In this document: one piece after another, positions 46,209-54,962 of the stretch
Layout of the letters: the number at the start of each line of letters is the position of its first letter
How positions within the stretch are numbered: position 1 is the first letter of the stretch
NCBI GenBank assembly: GCA_022447205.1
Contig: JAKVBQ010000002.1
Coordinates: forward strand, 71,573-135,572
Reading direction: 5' to 3'
Source: Phycisphaerales bacterium
Lineage (GTDB): Bacteria > Planctomycetota > Phycisphaerae > Phycisphaerales > SM1A02
DNA length: 64,000 nt
The notes under the pieces: model-generated
Database searches by the model: none
Told to the model about the DNA's origin: nothing
What the model saw: only the letters and a program-made list of their open reading frames with translations
Position numbers and translations under genes: made by a program

Positions 46209-47051
46209 ATGAGCGCACCAGATCCCGTCACACGAATCACCGATCCGAATGATCCTGCGATAGAGGAGTACCGAGCCGTACGCGATCGCGACCTCCAGGG
46301 CAGTGACACCCGGCCCGGTCGATTCATCGGTGAAGGCATGCTCATCCTCGAAGTGATGCTCGAGAACCCGGGGATGACACGTTCGGTCCTGGTCTCGGAG
46401 GCACGGGCCGACCGCGTCATGGAGTTGGTCAGGGACTCGAAGAGCCCGGGAACGGACCTGCTGGTCGCGAGTTCCGAGGTGATGAACGAGATCGTAGGAT
46501 TCGACATCCACAGGGGCGTCATCGCGAGCGGCAACCGACCGGACGAGTCGGACCGTACGCTCGAGAAGATCCTCCCCCGCTCGTCAGAACCAGCGACGAT
46601 CCTGGTCTGCGACGGCATCAACAACATCGACAACATCGGGCTGCTCTTCCGGAACGCCGCCGCCTTCGGGGTCGATGCCGTGATCCTGAGTCCCGACTGT
46701 CACGACCCCCTGTATCGCAAGAGCATCAGGGTCTCGATCGGTCATGCCCTGCGCATCCCGTTCCACAGGTCGTCGAACTGGAAGCGGACGCTCGAGGAAC
46801 TGAAGACGGTGCACGGCATCGAACTGATCGGAACATCGATCGGTCCTGATGCCGGGAACATCGAGACCATCCCGGCACCGGACCGGGTCGGGCTGGTCAT
46901 GGGCGGTGAGTTCGACGGACTCGGTCGAGAATCGATCGACGCCTGCTCGCACCTTGCCAGGATCCCGATGACGCCCGGAACCGACAGCCTCAACGTGGGG
47001 GTCGCAGCAGCGGTCTTCCTGCACAGGTTTTCCCGGGCTGATCGCGCCTAA
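46209..47051 (+). CDS. TrmH/SpoU-family RNA methyltransferase
   Basis: 280 residues from ATG 46209. An N-terminal substrate-binding domain (about 1-115) precedes a SPOUT knot. The SPOUT motifs are NNIDNIGLLFRNAAAFGVDAVILS, LYRKSIRVSIGHALRIPF, and GLVMGGEFDGLG plus IPMTPGTDSLNVGVAAAVFLH. These 2'-O-methyltransferases modify tRNA or rRNA with SAM. The exact target cannot be told. Confidence 0.9.
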   Translation: MSAPDPVTRITDPNDPAIEEYRAVRDRDLQGSDTRPGRFIGEGMLILEVMLENPGMTRSVLVSEARADRVMELVRDSKSPGTDLLVASSEVMNEIVGFDIHRGVIASGNRPDESDRTLEKILPRSSEPATILVCDGINNIDNIGLLFRNAAAFGVDAVILSPDCHDPLYRKSIRVSIGHALRIPFHRSSNWKRTLEELKTVHGIELIGTSIGPDAGNIETIPAPDRVGLVMGGEFDGLGRESIDACSHLARIPMTPGTDSLNVGVAAAVFLHRFSRADRA

Positions 47052-47064
47052 ACCCCGACCCAGT

Positions 47065-47141
47065 CGGATCCAACACAAAAAGCCGAACTGCGCCGAGACC
47101 CGGACGTATCCAACCAGAGGATCCGAACAGGCGGATCCAGG
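47065..47141. repeat. four copies of a CGGATCCAAC-like motif upstream of htrA
   Basis: CGGATCCAAC (47065-47074), CGTATCCAAC (47105-47114), AGGATCCGAAC (47118-47128) and CGGATCCAGG (47132-47141) are similar 10-mers on the plus strand. The last three are 13-14 nt apart, near one or 1.5 helical turns. They may be sites for a regulator of htrA. No consensus is known to me. Confidence 0.4.
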
Positions 47142-47200
47142 GTTCAGGAAAACGAGATCCGGGCGAAGCATGACTGCACGTCGTCATGGGATCTCCAGAC

Positions 47201-47215
47201 GGGGAATGCATCCCC
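47201..47215 (+). promoter_or_regulatory. hairpin just upstream of the htrA ribosome-binding site
   Basis: GGGGA-ATGCA-TCCCC (47201-47215) forms a 5-bp stem immediately before TTAGGAGTC, the ribosome-binding site of htrA. It might reduce initiation at low temperature, but this is a guess. Confidence 0.3.
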
Positions 47216-47227
47216 TTAGGAGTCACG

Positions 47228-48685
47228 ATGGGGTTCACGCGGACGGAAACAGTCATCCCTCGAAGGATCGGGTCGGGCGATCTCGCCCTGGCAACCGCCA
47301 TCACGGCAGCCATGCTGACGACTTCGGGGAGCGCCGCCACGAACCGTTCACTCGACGGGGCCGATCTCGAGCACGGACTGCAGCATGCACGTCAGCTCTC
47401 CAGGGCATTCCAGACGGTTGCCGCGGGGGTCGCTCCATCGGTGGTCTCGATCGAGGTGACGGACAACCACCCCTACCACCAGGCGGGCGGCGGATCGGGC
47501 GGGATGCGGGCGGTTCCAGGTGCACAGCTTCCGCCGCGACAGGGCGGTGCGACCGGCGTCGTGATCGATGCCGACGGACTGATCGTCACCAACAATCATG
47601 TCGTGGAAGGCGCGGACGAGATCCTCGTCGAGTTCCATGATGGAACAAGGGTCGCCGGAACGATCGTCGGGAAGGACATGGAGACGGATCTGGCGGTGAT
47701 CCGGGTCGAAGAGGCGGACCTGGTCCCTGCACGGTTCGGCGACTCGAACGCCGCGGAAGTCGGTGAGTGGATCCTGGCGGTCGGAAGTCCGTTCGGTCTC
47801 AACCAGACGGTGACTGCCGGGATCATCAGCGCGGTCGGCCGGGACGAGATGGGACTCGCTCGCTACGAGAGCTTCATCCAGACCGATGCCGCGATCAATC
47901 CCGGAAACAGCGGAGGACCGCTGGTCAACCTGGATGGAGAGGTGATCGGCATCAACACCGCGATCCGTTCGAGCAGTGGAGGCTCCAACGGGATCGGTTT
48001 CGCGATCCCCAGCTCGATCGTGAATCGAGTGTCCACGAGCATCGTGAGGAGTGGTCGGGTCGAACGTGGCTGGCTGGGCATCACCGTGCAACCCATGAAC
48101 GAGGAGCTCGCCCGGACCTTCGGATACGAGGGTGGTGAGGCAGTGCTCGTGAGCAGCGTCATTCCCCACACGCCTGCCGAAGAGGTCGGGCTGACCCCCG
48201 GGGACATCATCACCTCGATCGGCGGCCAGCCGACGGAGAACCCCATCGACCTCGTCAGGGAGATCGGAAGGCACGATCCGGACTCCGAACTCTCGATCGA
48301 GTACGTGCGCGAAGGAACAACTCGGGTCGTCTCCGCACGACTCATCGAACGACCCAGGGACCTGGAGAGCTTCCTCCGCGGGACGAGTGATGAAACATCG
48401 ATCGGGCTCCTGGTCAGGGAGATCGAGGAAGAAGACATCAAGGACCTTGAACTCGCATCCGACCGCGGAGTCCTCGTCGAAGGCGTCGAGGGCTCGGGAC
48501 CGGCGGACCGAGCTGGACTCCAGCCCGGTGACGTGATCCGACGGGTCGATGGAACCCCGATGAGCTCCGTGGACGAGTTCCAACAGGTGATTCGAAAGGC
48601 CGTGAAGGCCGGCGAGGTCATCCGGATGCTCGTGGAACGAGAGAACCTCACGCAGTTCATCCTCGTCGATCCCGATGCCGGTTGA
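47228..48685 (+). CDS. HtrA/DegP-like serine protease with PDZ domains
   Basis: 485 residues from ATG 47228, with TAGGAGT before it. A signal or anchor segment (about 18-45, DLALATAITAAMLTTSGSAA) is followed by the protease domain with His in NNHVVEG, Asp in METDLAVI and Ser in NPGNSGGPL. Then two PDZ-like domains (about 270-380 and 390-485, with GWLGITVQP and RGVLVEGVEGSGPADRAGL). Such proteases degrade misfolded envelope proteins. The upstream repeats and hairpin suggest stress control. Confidence 0.9.
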   Translation: MGFTRTETVIPRRIGSGDLALATAITAAMLTTSGSAATNRSLDGADLEHGLQHARQLSRAFQTVAAGVAPSVVSIEVTDNHPYHQAGGGSGGMRAVPGAQLPPRQGGATGVVIDADGLIVTNNHVVEGADEILVEFHDGTRVAGTIVGKDMETDLAVIRVEEADLVPARFGDSNAAEVGEWILAVGSPFGLNQTVTAGIISAVGRDEMGLARYESFIQTDAAINPGNSGGPLVNLDGEVIGINTAIRSSSGGSNGIGFAIPSSIVNRVSTSIVRSGRVERGWLGITVQPMNEELARTFGYEGGEAVLVSSVIPHTPAEEVGLTPGDIITSIGGQPTENPIDLVREIGRHDPDSELSIEYVREGTTRVVSARLIERPRDLESFLRGTSDETSIGLLVREIEEEDIKDLELASDRGVLVEGVEGSGPADRAGLQPGDVIRRVDGTPMSSVDEFQQVIRKAVKAGEVIRMLVERENLTQFILVDPDAG

Positions 48686-48698
48686 TGCTGAAATAAAG

Positions 48699-48822
48699 CC
48701 CGAATGATGTTCATTCGGGTGGGCCACGGTGGCCGCCCCTCCGCCGTGGCCTTTCCTCCGACGCCGAGGGAGTGGTTGCCCCGGCGGCACCAGAACGGCC
48801 CGGCTCAGCCACCTGAGCCGGG
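48699..48822 (+). terminator. three tandem hairpins between htrA and the ebo genes
   Basis: Three stems follow the htrA stop: CCCGAATGA-TGT-TCATTCGGG (48699-48719); GGCCACGG ... CCGTGGCC (48722-48751), followed by TTTCCTCC; and CCCGGCTCAG-CCAC-CTGAGCCGGG (48799-48822). The second has a T-tract on the plus strand and is the best terminator for htrA. The first has TTTATTT after it only on the minus strand, so it could stop antisense transcription. Confidence 0.7.
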
Positions 48823-48853
48823 CTGTTCGCCTACCCTAGTAAGGAACCACCCA

Positions 48854-50062
48854 GTGCCCCCCCACATGACCACCCCACCCAGACAAGCAGATGTCGCCGC
48901 CGATGGCGGGAACCCCGGGTCGATCCGCGCACCATTCGGTGTCTCGTGGACCCATCGCCTGGAGTTCACCAACCGGGCACTCGATGCCGGCAACACGATC
49001 CTGCACGACGTGATCGGGGAGGAAAACTCCCGAACCGGTGACCGCGGGCTCCTTGTCGTCGTCGACAAGGGAGTCAGTCGAGGCAACCCGGACCTGCTCG
49101 AAGAACTGCAGGGTTACTTCGGTGCTCATGATGACCTCCCGGAACTTCGCGAGATCATCGAGGCGGACGGTGGCGAACAGTGCAAGAACCACGGCGGTGT
49201 GGTCGAGTCCGTGCTGAAGGGGATCGACACCAATCGCATCTGCCGCAAGTCGACGGTCCTCGTGATCGGCGGAGGCGCGATGCTGGACGCCGCCGGATAC
49301 GCGGCGGCGACCGCACATCGCGGGGTCAGGTTGATCAGGATGCCCAGCACCGTGCTCTCACAGTGCGACTCGGGTGTCGGCGTGAAGAACGGCATCAACC
49401 ACTTCAACAAGAAGAACTTCCTGGGCACGTTCGCACCGCCCACCGCGGTGGTCTGCGATCTCCACCTCCTGAAGAGCCTTGATGACGAGGAATGGCACTG
49501 CGGGTTGAGTGAGATCGTCAAGATCGCCCTCCTCAAGGACCCGAAACTCTTCGAGACGATCGAGGCGAATCTCGACGGAATCCGGAACCGGATGGATGAT
49601 CCATCGCACGGGATCATCGAAAGATCGGCGAAGCTCCACCTGCGACACATCACGGAGGGCGGTGATCCGTTCGAACTGACGGAGGCGCGCCCGCTCGACT
49701 TCGGACACTGGTCCGCACACAAGCTCGAGCAGATGACCGGATTCGAGCTTCGCCATGGGGAAGCCGTGGCGATCGGCGTCGCCCTCGACATGACGTACTC
49801 GGGTCTCGTCGGCATCGTCGATGAAGGGCTCGTTCGCAGGACTCTCTCGATGCTCGAAGCACTGGGACTGCCGACGTCGCACGCCGCACTGCAACGTACC
49901 GATGAACTGACCGAGGGGATCGAGGAATTCCGCGAGCATCTCGGAGGGGATCTGACGATCTCACTGGTACGCGACGTGGGCGAACCCGTCGACGTCCACG
50001 AAATCGACCAGCCCAAGCTTCGAAAGGCCGTCGAACTGCTTCTCGAACGCAGCTCCGGATGA
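48854..50062 (+). CDS. eboD: EboD-type sugar-phosphate cyclase (3-dehydroquinate-synthase-like)
   Basis: 402 residues from GTG 48854 (AAGGAA 7 nt upstream; ATG 48866 is an alternative). The NAD-binding GGGAMLDAAGYAAATAHRG and the MPSTVLSQCDSGVGVKNGINHFNKKNFLGTFAPP signature are those of the EboD branch rather than housekeeping AroB. The metal ligands appear as E in CGLSEIVK, H in FGHWSAHKLE and H in RHGEAVAIG. It should make a cyclitol from a sugar phosphate. Its neighbours downstream are all ebo genes. It does not replace AroB with certainty: the shikimate-pathway DHQ synthase is not seen in the window. Confidence 0.82.
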   Translation: MPPHMTTPPRQADVAADGGNPGSIRAPFGVSWTHRLEFTNRALDAGNTILHDVIGEENSRTGDRGLLVVVDKGVSRGNPDLLEELQGYFGAHDDLPELREIIEADGGEQCKNHGGVVESVLKGIDTNRICRKSTVLVIGGGAMLDAAGYAAATAHRGVRLIRMPSTVLSQCDSGVGVKNGINHFNKKNFLGTFAPPTAVVCDLHLLKSLDDEEWHCGLSEIVKIALLKDPKLFETIEANLDGIRNRMDDPSHGIIERSAKLHLRHITEGGDPFELTEARPLDFGHWSAHKLEQMTGFELRHGEAVAIGVALDMTYSGLVGIVDEGLVRRTLSMLEALGLPTSHAALQRTDELTEGIEEFREHLGGDLTISLVRDVGEPVDVHEIDQPKLRKAVELLLERSSG

Positions 50063-50110
50063 ATCAAGCCGGTATTCGCCATTGATGGAGGCGACCCGAC
50101 CCCGGCTTGA

Positions 50111-50116
50111 TAGACT
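50111..50116 (+). promoter_or_regulatory. candidate -10 element (TAGACT) for the 99-aa gene
   Basis: TAGACT lies 9 nt before ATG 50126 and the gap TGGAATCCC has no ribosome-binding site. It may start a second transcript within the ebo cluster. Confidence 0.4.
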
Positions 50117-50125
50117 TGGAATCCC

Positions 50126-50425
50126 ATGACAGACGCCAACTGCCCAATGGACCGCGCAGCGGTCATAGACCGGTACTTCCTCGAACATCGGGCGAAGCTG
50201 ATCGACCTTGCGGCCTTCCTGGATCGCGTGGATCGATCTGGTGACGGAACGGTCGATGACTTCAGGATCACCGCCTTTCGCAAGGCGATCGAGGAACTCC
50301 TGGAGTCCGGCCCGGGTCGGGCCCGAAGAGTACAGGAAGCCTTCAGCGATCATTCGACCGAACCGATCGAGCAGGCCCCCATGAAGGGTGCGCTCGGCGC
50401 ATTCAACCCCAACGACCAGGCTTGA
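50126..50425 (+). CDS. 99-aa protein of the ebo cluster, hypothetical
   Basis: 99 residues, mostly helical ([50 protein letters not shown]) and ending in [30 protein letters not shown] and the [14 protein letters not shown] segment look conserved and acid-rich, but I cannot name the family. It is placed between eboD and eboB, where a member of a metabolite pathway or a small partner would sit. The 64-nt gap after eboD and its own TAGACT suggest separate transcription. It is much shorter than EboA, so it is not simply that protein. Confidence 0.6.
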   Translation: MTDANCPMDRAAVIDRYFLEHRAKLIDLAAFLDRVDRSGDGTVDDFRITAFRKAIEELLESGPGRARRVQEAFSDHSTEPIEQAPMKGALGAFNPNDQA

Positions 50426-50450
50426 TCCAGGCGAACGAAACGGATTCATC

Positions 50451-51254
50451 GTGTACATCGACCCCCACGTCCACATGGTCAGCCGAACGACCGACGACTA
50501 CGAGCGGATGGCGCTCGCAGGATGCGTCGCGATCACCGAGCCGGCGTTCTGGGCGGGCTACGACCGGTCGAGTGCGCAGGGGTTCTTCGACTACTTCCGG
50601 ACCCTGACCGACTACGAACCCAGGCGGGCGCAGCAGTACGGGATCGCACACCACACCTGGTTGTGCATCAACCCGAAGGAAGCGGAGGACCTGGGACTGG
50701 CGAGAGAGGTCCTCGAGATCATCCCTGACTTCCTCGAAAAGCCGAACGTCCTCGGGATCGGTGAGATCGGCCTCAACAAGAACTCCCGGAACGAACTCAG
50801 GATCTTCGAGGAGCATGTCGACCTCGCGAAGCGACACGACCAGATGATCCTGATCCACACCCCCCACCTCGAGGACAAGCTCAAGGGGACGAAGCTGATC
50901 CTTGATGCACTCGAGAATGCGGAAGTCGATCCCGGCAGGGTCCTGGTCGATCATGTCGAGGAGCACACCGTCGAACTTGTCCTCGATCGCGGGTTCTGGG
51001 CGGGCATGACCCTCTACCCCGACACGAAGTGCACGCCACAACGGGCGGCGGACATCTTCGAGATCTACGGACAGGAACGGATCTGGATCAACAGCGCCGG
51101 CGACTGGGGTCCGAGCGATCCTCTTGCGGTGCCGAAGTGCCAGCAGGAACTCAGGGCGCGCGGTCACTTCGAGGAGATGATCCGCAAGGTGTCCTACGAC
51201 AACCCACTCGGGTTCCTGTCGCAGAGCGGGAAGTTCCGTACCTCGGTCGAATAG
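50451..51254 (+). CDS. eboB: EboB-type TatD-like metal-dependent hydrolase
   Basis: 267 residues from GTG 50451 (MYIDPHVHM). A TatD-like TIM barrel: HVH in DPHVHM, E in [10 protein letters not shown] in LIHTPH, H in LVDHVEEHT, and D in [10 protein letters not shown] near the end. These are the metal ligands and catalytic residue of TatD/amidohydrolases. The EboB branch is found in the ebo operons of cyanobacteria and other bacteria, where its substrate is not known. It is followed after 13 nt by eboE. Confidence 0.8.
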   Translation: MYIDPHVHMVSRTTDDYERMALAGCVAITEPAFWAGYDRSSAQGFFDYFRTLTDYEPRRAQQYGIAHHTWLCINPKEAEDLGLAREVLEIIPDFLEKPNVLGIGEIGLNKNSRNELRIFEEHVDLAKRHDQMILIHTPHLEDKLKGTKLILDALENAEVDPGRVLVDHVEEHTVELVLDRGFWAGMTLYPDTKCTPQRAADIFEIYGQERIWINSAGDWGPSDPLAVPKCQQELRARGHFEEMIRKVSYDNPLGFLSQSGKFRTSVE

Positions 51255-51267
51255 GAACGGCTTGCCC

Positions 51268-52401
51268 ATGCAGGACCAGTCACTCCAGGTCGGCTACTGC
51301 ACCAACGTGCACGCGGGGAATTCACTCGAGGAGACGTTGCAGAATCTCGAGCGATACGCCGTTGCAGTCGCCCGATCCCTCGGGAACGACCGGCTCGGCA
51401 TCGGGCTCTGGCTGCCGGAGCGCACGGCGCGTGAAGTCATCGAGAACGAGGGTGCGAGACGACTCCGGGATCGACTGGATGCGATGGGTCTGCATGTCTT
51501 CACGCTGAACGGATTCCCCCAGGGGAACTTCCACGCCGAAGTGGTCAAGCATGCGGTATACGAACCGCAATGGAACACGGCGGAACGTTTCGAGTACACC
51601 ATGCACCTGGCAGGCATACTCGCGGAGCTCCTTCCGGACGACCTCCAGGAGGGTTCGATCTCCACCCTCCCCCTCGGCTGGCGCGCAGGCTTCAAGGGAC
51701 TCGATGACGCGGTGAACCGGTTGACCGCCGCCGCGGAGGAACTTGAACGGCTCGAGGAGCGGACCGGAAGACTGATCCACGTGGACCTTGAACCGGAACC
51801 GGGCTGCGTGCTGGACACCGCCGGTGATGTCATTGAACTGTTCGAGCGACTTCCGGAATCCACCCGGCGACACCTCCGAGTGTGCCACGACGTCTGTCAC
51901 TCCGCGGTCATGTTCGAACCACAGCAGGCGGCGATCGAGGCCTATCACTCCGCAGGGATCTCCGTCGGCAAGATCCAGGTCTCGGCCTGCCCGGAACTTG
52001 ATTTCGACGGACTCGAGGAAGACCAGCGCGCCGAGGCGATGGCGCAGCTCCGATCATTCGTCGAACCGAAGTACCTGCACCAGACGACGGTCAGGAACAC
52101 AGGAGGCGAGAGCAGCTTCCACCAGGATCTGCCGGAGGCACTCGAGGCGCACGGACCGAGCGGCCGATGGCGGGTGCATTTCCATGTCCCGGTCTTCGCG
52201 AAGTCACTCGGGCTGATCGACACGACCCAGGATCAGATCAAGGCATGCTTCGATGCATTCGGGGGAGACCTTCCCATGCTCGAGGTCGAGACCTACGCCT
52301 GGGGCGTGCTGCCGGGCGGTCTGTTCAAGGAGGATCTTGCGGGTGGTATCGCCGAGGAACTCCGTTTCACACGCAGCCTGCTCGCCGGGGATCGACCATG
52401 A
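51268..52401 (+). CDS. eboE: EboE-type metabolite-traffic protein (xylose-isomerase-like TIM barrel)
   Basis: 377 residues, ATG 51268 with AGGAACGG about 7 nt upstream. A TIM barrel of the AP-endonuclease/xylose-isomerase type: YCTNVHAGNSLEETLQNL, LGIGLWLPERTAREVIE, FTLNGFPQGNFHAEVVK, a Glu/His pair in VDLEPEPGC and RVCHDVCHS, VKYLHQTTVRNTGG-like and FHVPVFAKSLG. The order of these segments is that of EboE. Metal-dependent isomerase-like chemistry is possible, but the reaction is not established. Its stop overlaps the eboC start (ATGA). Confidence 0.8.
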   Translation: MQDQSLQVGYCTNVHAGNSLEETLQNLERYAVAVARSLGNDRLGIGLWLPERTAREVIENEGARRLRDRLDAMGLHVFTLNGFPQGNFHAEVVKHAVYEPQWNTAERFEYTMHLAGILAELLPDDLQEGSISTLPLGWRAGFKGLDDAVNRLTAAAEELERLEERTGRLIHVDLEPEPGCVLDTAGDVIELFERLPESTRRHLRVCHDVCHSAVMFEPQQAAIEAYHSAGISVGKIQVSACPELDFDGLEEDQRAEAMAQLRSFVEPKYLHQTTVRNTGGESSFHQDLPEALEAHGPSGRWRVHFHVPVFAKSLGLIDTTQDQIKACFDAFGGDLPMLEVETYAWGVLPGGLFKEDLAGGIAEELRFTRSLLAGDRP

Positions 52402-53576
52402 CACCCCGGACGAAGGCCTGGCTCGAGATCACCCGCGCATCCAACCTCCCCACGGTACTCGGCGGGGCACTGGTCACGTTGACGGCGGTGGAATCCATGC
52501 GATGGCAGTTCTTCGTCAACGCGATGTCTGGCGCCTGGTCTCCACTCATCACGCTGACGGGCGCGATCGCCTTGTTCTACATGGCGGGGTTCATCCTGAA
52601 TGATGTGTTCGACCGAACCATCGACCGTGAAGAACGTCCGGGCAGGCCCATTCCATCAGGTCGGATCGCGGCCCAGACCGCTGTCAAGGTCGCGGTCGTC
52701 ATGGTGACGGCGGGTCTGCTCCTCGTGGCGGATGCGGATCAGCTCCTCGGTACGGGCGACCTTCCTCGTGGCATCCCGACCGGACTCGCAGCCGCGGTCC
52801 TCCTCGTCATCCTCATCGTCCTCTACAACCGGTCCCACCTCACCAGCAGCTGGACCGTCTTCCTCATGGGCGGATGTCGGGCCATGGTGTACGTCACGTG
52901 CCTCCTGGCAGCGGCGGAATCCACCAGTACGCTCGCCGTGGAATGGGATCGATACACATCCCTCAACGGCATGGTCTACTGGCCGTTCCTCCCGTTCATC
53001 ATCGGCATCTTCCTGTACGTCGCGGGCTTCAGTCGGATCGCCCGCGGCGAGGTCGCGGATCCGGGCAACGAACGCTTCTGCTACCAATGCGGATTCCCCT
53101 GCCCCACTGATGCGACCACCTGCTCGGAATGCGGCATTGGATTCGATGCGGACCGACTCGAGCGTTCCAGTCGACCACCCATGAAGCGGTCACTCGAGAA
53201 CCTGTGTCTGGCGAGCACCTTCCTCCCGTCCGCCCTGCTGCTCCTGCTCGGCTGCTACTGGTTCGCGGAGAACGTGTACTTCGCACGGTCCATCACGAAC
53301 GATGAATTCTGGACGTACTTCGCACCGATCATGACCAACATCCTCGCGAGCATCGTCGTGGCGCTGCTCACGATCGGATGGCTGATCGTCGCGACCATGC
53401 GCTATCGGTCGGATCGAACCAGGCCGACTCGTTCGATCCTGATGTGGATCGCGGCATTCCCGTTGATCGATGCGAACCTGGCGGTGCACATGCAGTTACC
53501 CTTGTGGACGTCGTTGGCCTGTCTCGGCCTCTTCTTCGTCACCGTGTGGGGACACCGACGGATCGCGGGAACCTGA
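52398..53576 (+). CDS. eboC: EboC-type UbiA-family prenyltransferase with inserted zinc ribbon
   Basis: 392 residues with about eight membrane helices. The first Asp-rich motif is NDVFDRTIDREERPGRPIPSG (68-88), which binds prenyl diphosphate through Mg2+. In the cytoplasmic-side loop after IARGE there is an insert with CYQC (228-231), an extra Cys at 235 and CSEC (242-245), a CxxC-CxxC zinc ribbon of the planctomycete kind. The second UbiA Asp motif is not clear. The EboC branch is expected to transfer a prenyl group or flip a related molecule. The zinc ribbon is unusual and may serve regulation or partner binding. It is translationally coupled to eboE. Confidence 0.75.
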   Translation: MTPRTKAWLEITRASNLPTVLGGALVTLTAVESMRWQFFVNAMSGAWSPLITLTGAIALFYMAGFILNDVFDRTIDREERPGRPIPSGRIAAQTAVKVAVVMVTAGLLLVADADQLLGTGDLPRGIPTGLAAAVLLVILIVLYNRSHLTSSWTVFLMGGCRAMVYVTCLLAAAESTSTLAVEWDRYTSLNGMVYWPFLPFIIGIFLYVAGFSRIARGEVADPGNERFCYQCGFPCPTDATTCSECGIGFDADRLERSSRPPMKRSLENLCLASTFLPSALLLLLGCYWFAENVYFARSITNDEFWTYFAPIMTNILASIVVALLTIGWLIVATMRYRSDRTRPTRSILMWIAAFPLIDANLAVHMQLPLWTSLACLGLFFVTVWGHRRIAGT

Positions 53577-53582
53577 AACACC

Positions 53583-54941
53583 ATGAACCGAGTCGCCGTT
53601 CTCAATGTCGTGGCACTCTCCCCGAACCTGATCGGGGAACACACCCCGGCGATCAAGGCCCTTGCCGATCGATCCGGTGGCGTGCACACGATGTCGACCA
53701 CGCTGCCCGCGGTGACGACGACCGTCCAGGCCTCGATGCTCACGGGTGCGCCGGCCTCCGAACACGGAATCGTCGGCAACGGGTGGTACGACCGGACCGA
53801 AGGCCAGGTCAAGTTCTGGAAGCAGAGCAACAAGCTGGTGCAGGCGGATCCGGTCTGGCGCACCGCGCGTGAACGGGATCCCGACTTCACCTGTGCGAAC
53901 ATCTGCTGGTGGTACGCGATGAATTCCGACGTGGACACCTGGGTGACACCACGTCCGATCTATCGCGCCAACGGCCGCAAGGTGCCGGACTGCCTCACCA
54001 GGCCGGGGTCACTTCGTGATCGTCTCCAGGCCAGACACGGGACGTTCCCCCTCTTCAGGTTCTGGGGGCCGGGAGCGAACATCGAATCGACGCGCTGGAT
54101 CACGAACGCCGCACTCGACGTCGAGGAGACGTGCAAGCCGACACTGCAGCTGGTCTACCTGCCGCACCTGGACTACTGCCTCCAGAAGCTCGGCCCCGGA
54201 CACCCGGAGATCCCGAACCACCTGCGCGAGGTCGATGCCGAAGTCGCACGACTGGTCGAGCGGTTCGACCGGGAAGGGGTCCGCGTGATCCTGGTGAGTG
54301 AATACGGGATCGAACCGGTCACCCGCGGAGTCGCCCTGAACCGGATCCTCCGGGAGCATGGCCATCTCGAACTGCGGGAGGAGCTCGGCCGGGAGATGCT
54401 GGTTCCGGACGAATGTCGGGCCCTTGCGATCGCGGATCACCAGATCGCCCATGTCTACGTTCGATGCGATTCGGAGATCGAGTCGATCCGTGCACTGCTC
54501 GAAGGCGTCGACGGCGTCGAACGCGTCCTCGGCAGGGACGAACTCGAGGAAGCGGGGCTCGCGCACGAACGCAGCGGTGACCTCGTCGCGGTCAGCACCG
54601 CAGACGCCTGGTTCACCTACGACTGGTGGCTTGATGAGCGACGTGCACCGGACTACGCACGAACCGTCGACATCCACGCCAAGCCCGGGTACGACCCGCG
54701 AGAACTCTTCATGAGCAGTCGACTCAGGGCCGCGTGGAAGCTCTTCCTGATGAAGATGGGGATCCGCACCCTGCTCGACGTGATCCCACTCGACGATCGG
54801 CTGGTGCGTGGTTCCCACGGTCGAACGACACCCGCTCCGGGACACGAGGCGGTCCTGATCGCGAACGGGGCTTCCGACCAGCAGACCCCGATTCCATGCA
54901 CCATGGTCCGGGACCTGATCCTCCAGTCGATCTTCGATTGA
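53583..54941 (+). CDS. eboF: EboF-type alkaline-phosphatase-superfamily phosphodiesterase
   Basis: 452 residues. The superfamily's nucleophile Thr lies in LPAVTTTVQASMLTGAPASEHGIVGNGWYDR, and metal-binding segments are seen as LPHLDYCLQKLG and VSEYGIEPVTRG (the SEYG form of the usual D/H segment). NVVALSPNLIGEHTP is the N-terminal strand, where the first metal Asp normally is replaced by N/V, as in other EboF proteins. It is probably a nucleotide pyrophosphatase/phosphodiesterase-like enzyme. No signal peptide was seen. It closes the ebo cluster, 6 nt after eboC. Confidence 0.78.
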   Translation: MNRVAVLNVVALSPNLIGEHTPAIKALADRSGGVHTMSTTLPAVTTTVQASMLTGAPASEHGIVGNGWYDRTEGQVKFWKQSNKLVQADPVWRTARERDPDFTCANICWWYAMNSDVDTWVTPRPIYRANGRKVPDCLTRPGSLRDRLQARHGTFPLFRFWGPGANIESTRWITNAALDVEETCKPTLQLVYLPHLDYCLQKLGPGHPEIPNHLREVDAEVARLVERFDREGVRVILVSEYGIEPVTRGVALNRILREHGHLELREELGREMLVPDECRALAIADHQIAHVYVRCDSEIESIRALLEGVDGVERVLGRDELEEAGLAHERSGDLVAVSTADAWFTYDWWLDERRAPDYARTVDIHAKPGYDPRELFMSSRLRAAWKLFLMKMGIRTLLDVIPLDDRLVRGSHGRTTPAPGHEAVLIANGASDQQTPIPCTMVRDLILQSIFD

Positions 54942-54962
54942 GCTTCCCCACCTCGGGGACGG

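Noticed and set aside
48854-50062. Housekeeping AroB
   Set aside because: The QCDSGVGVKNGIN and KKNFLGTFAPP segments plus ebo neighbours favour EboD. Housekeeping use cannot be entirely ruled out.
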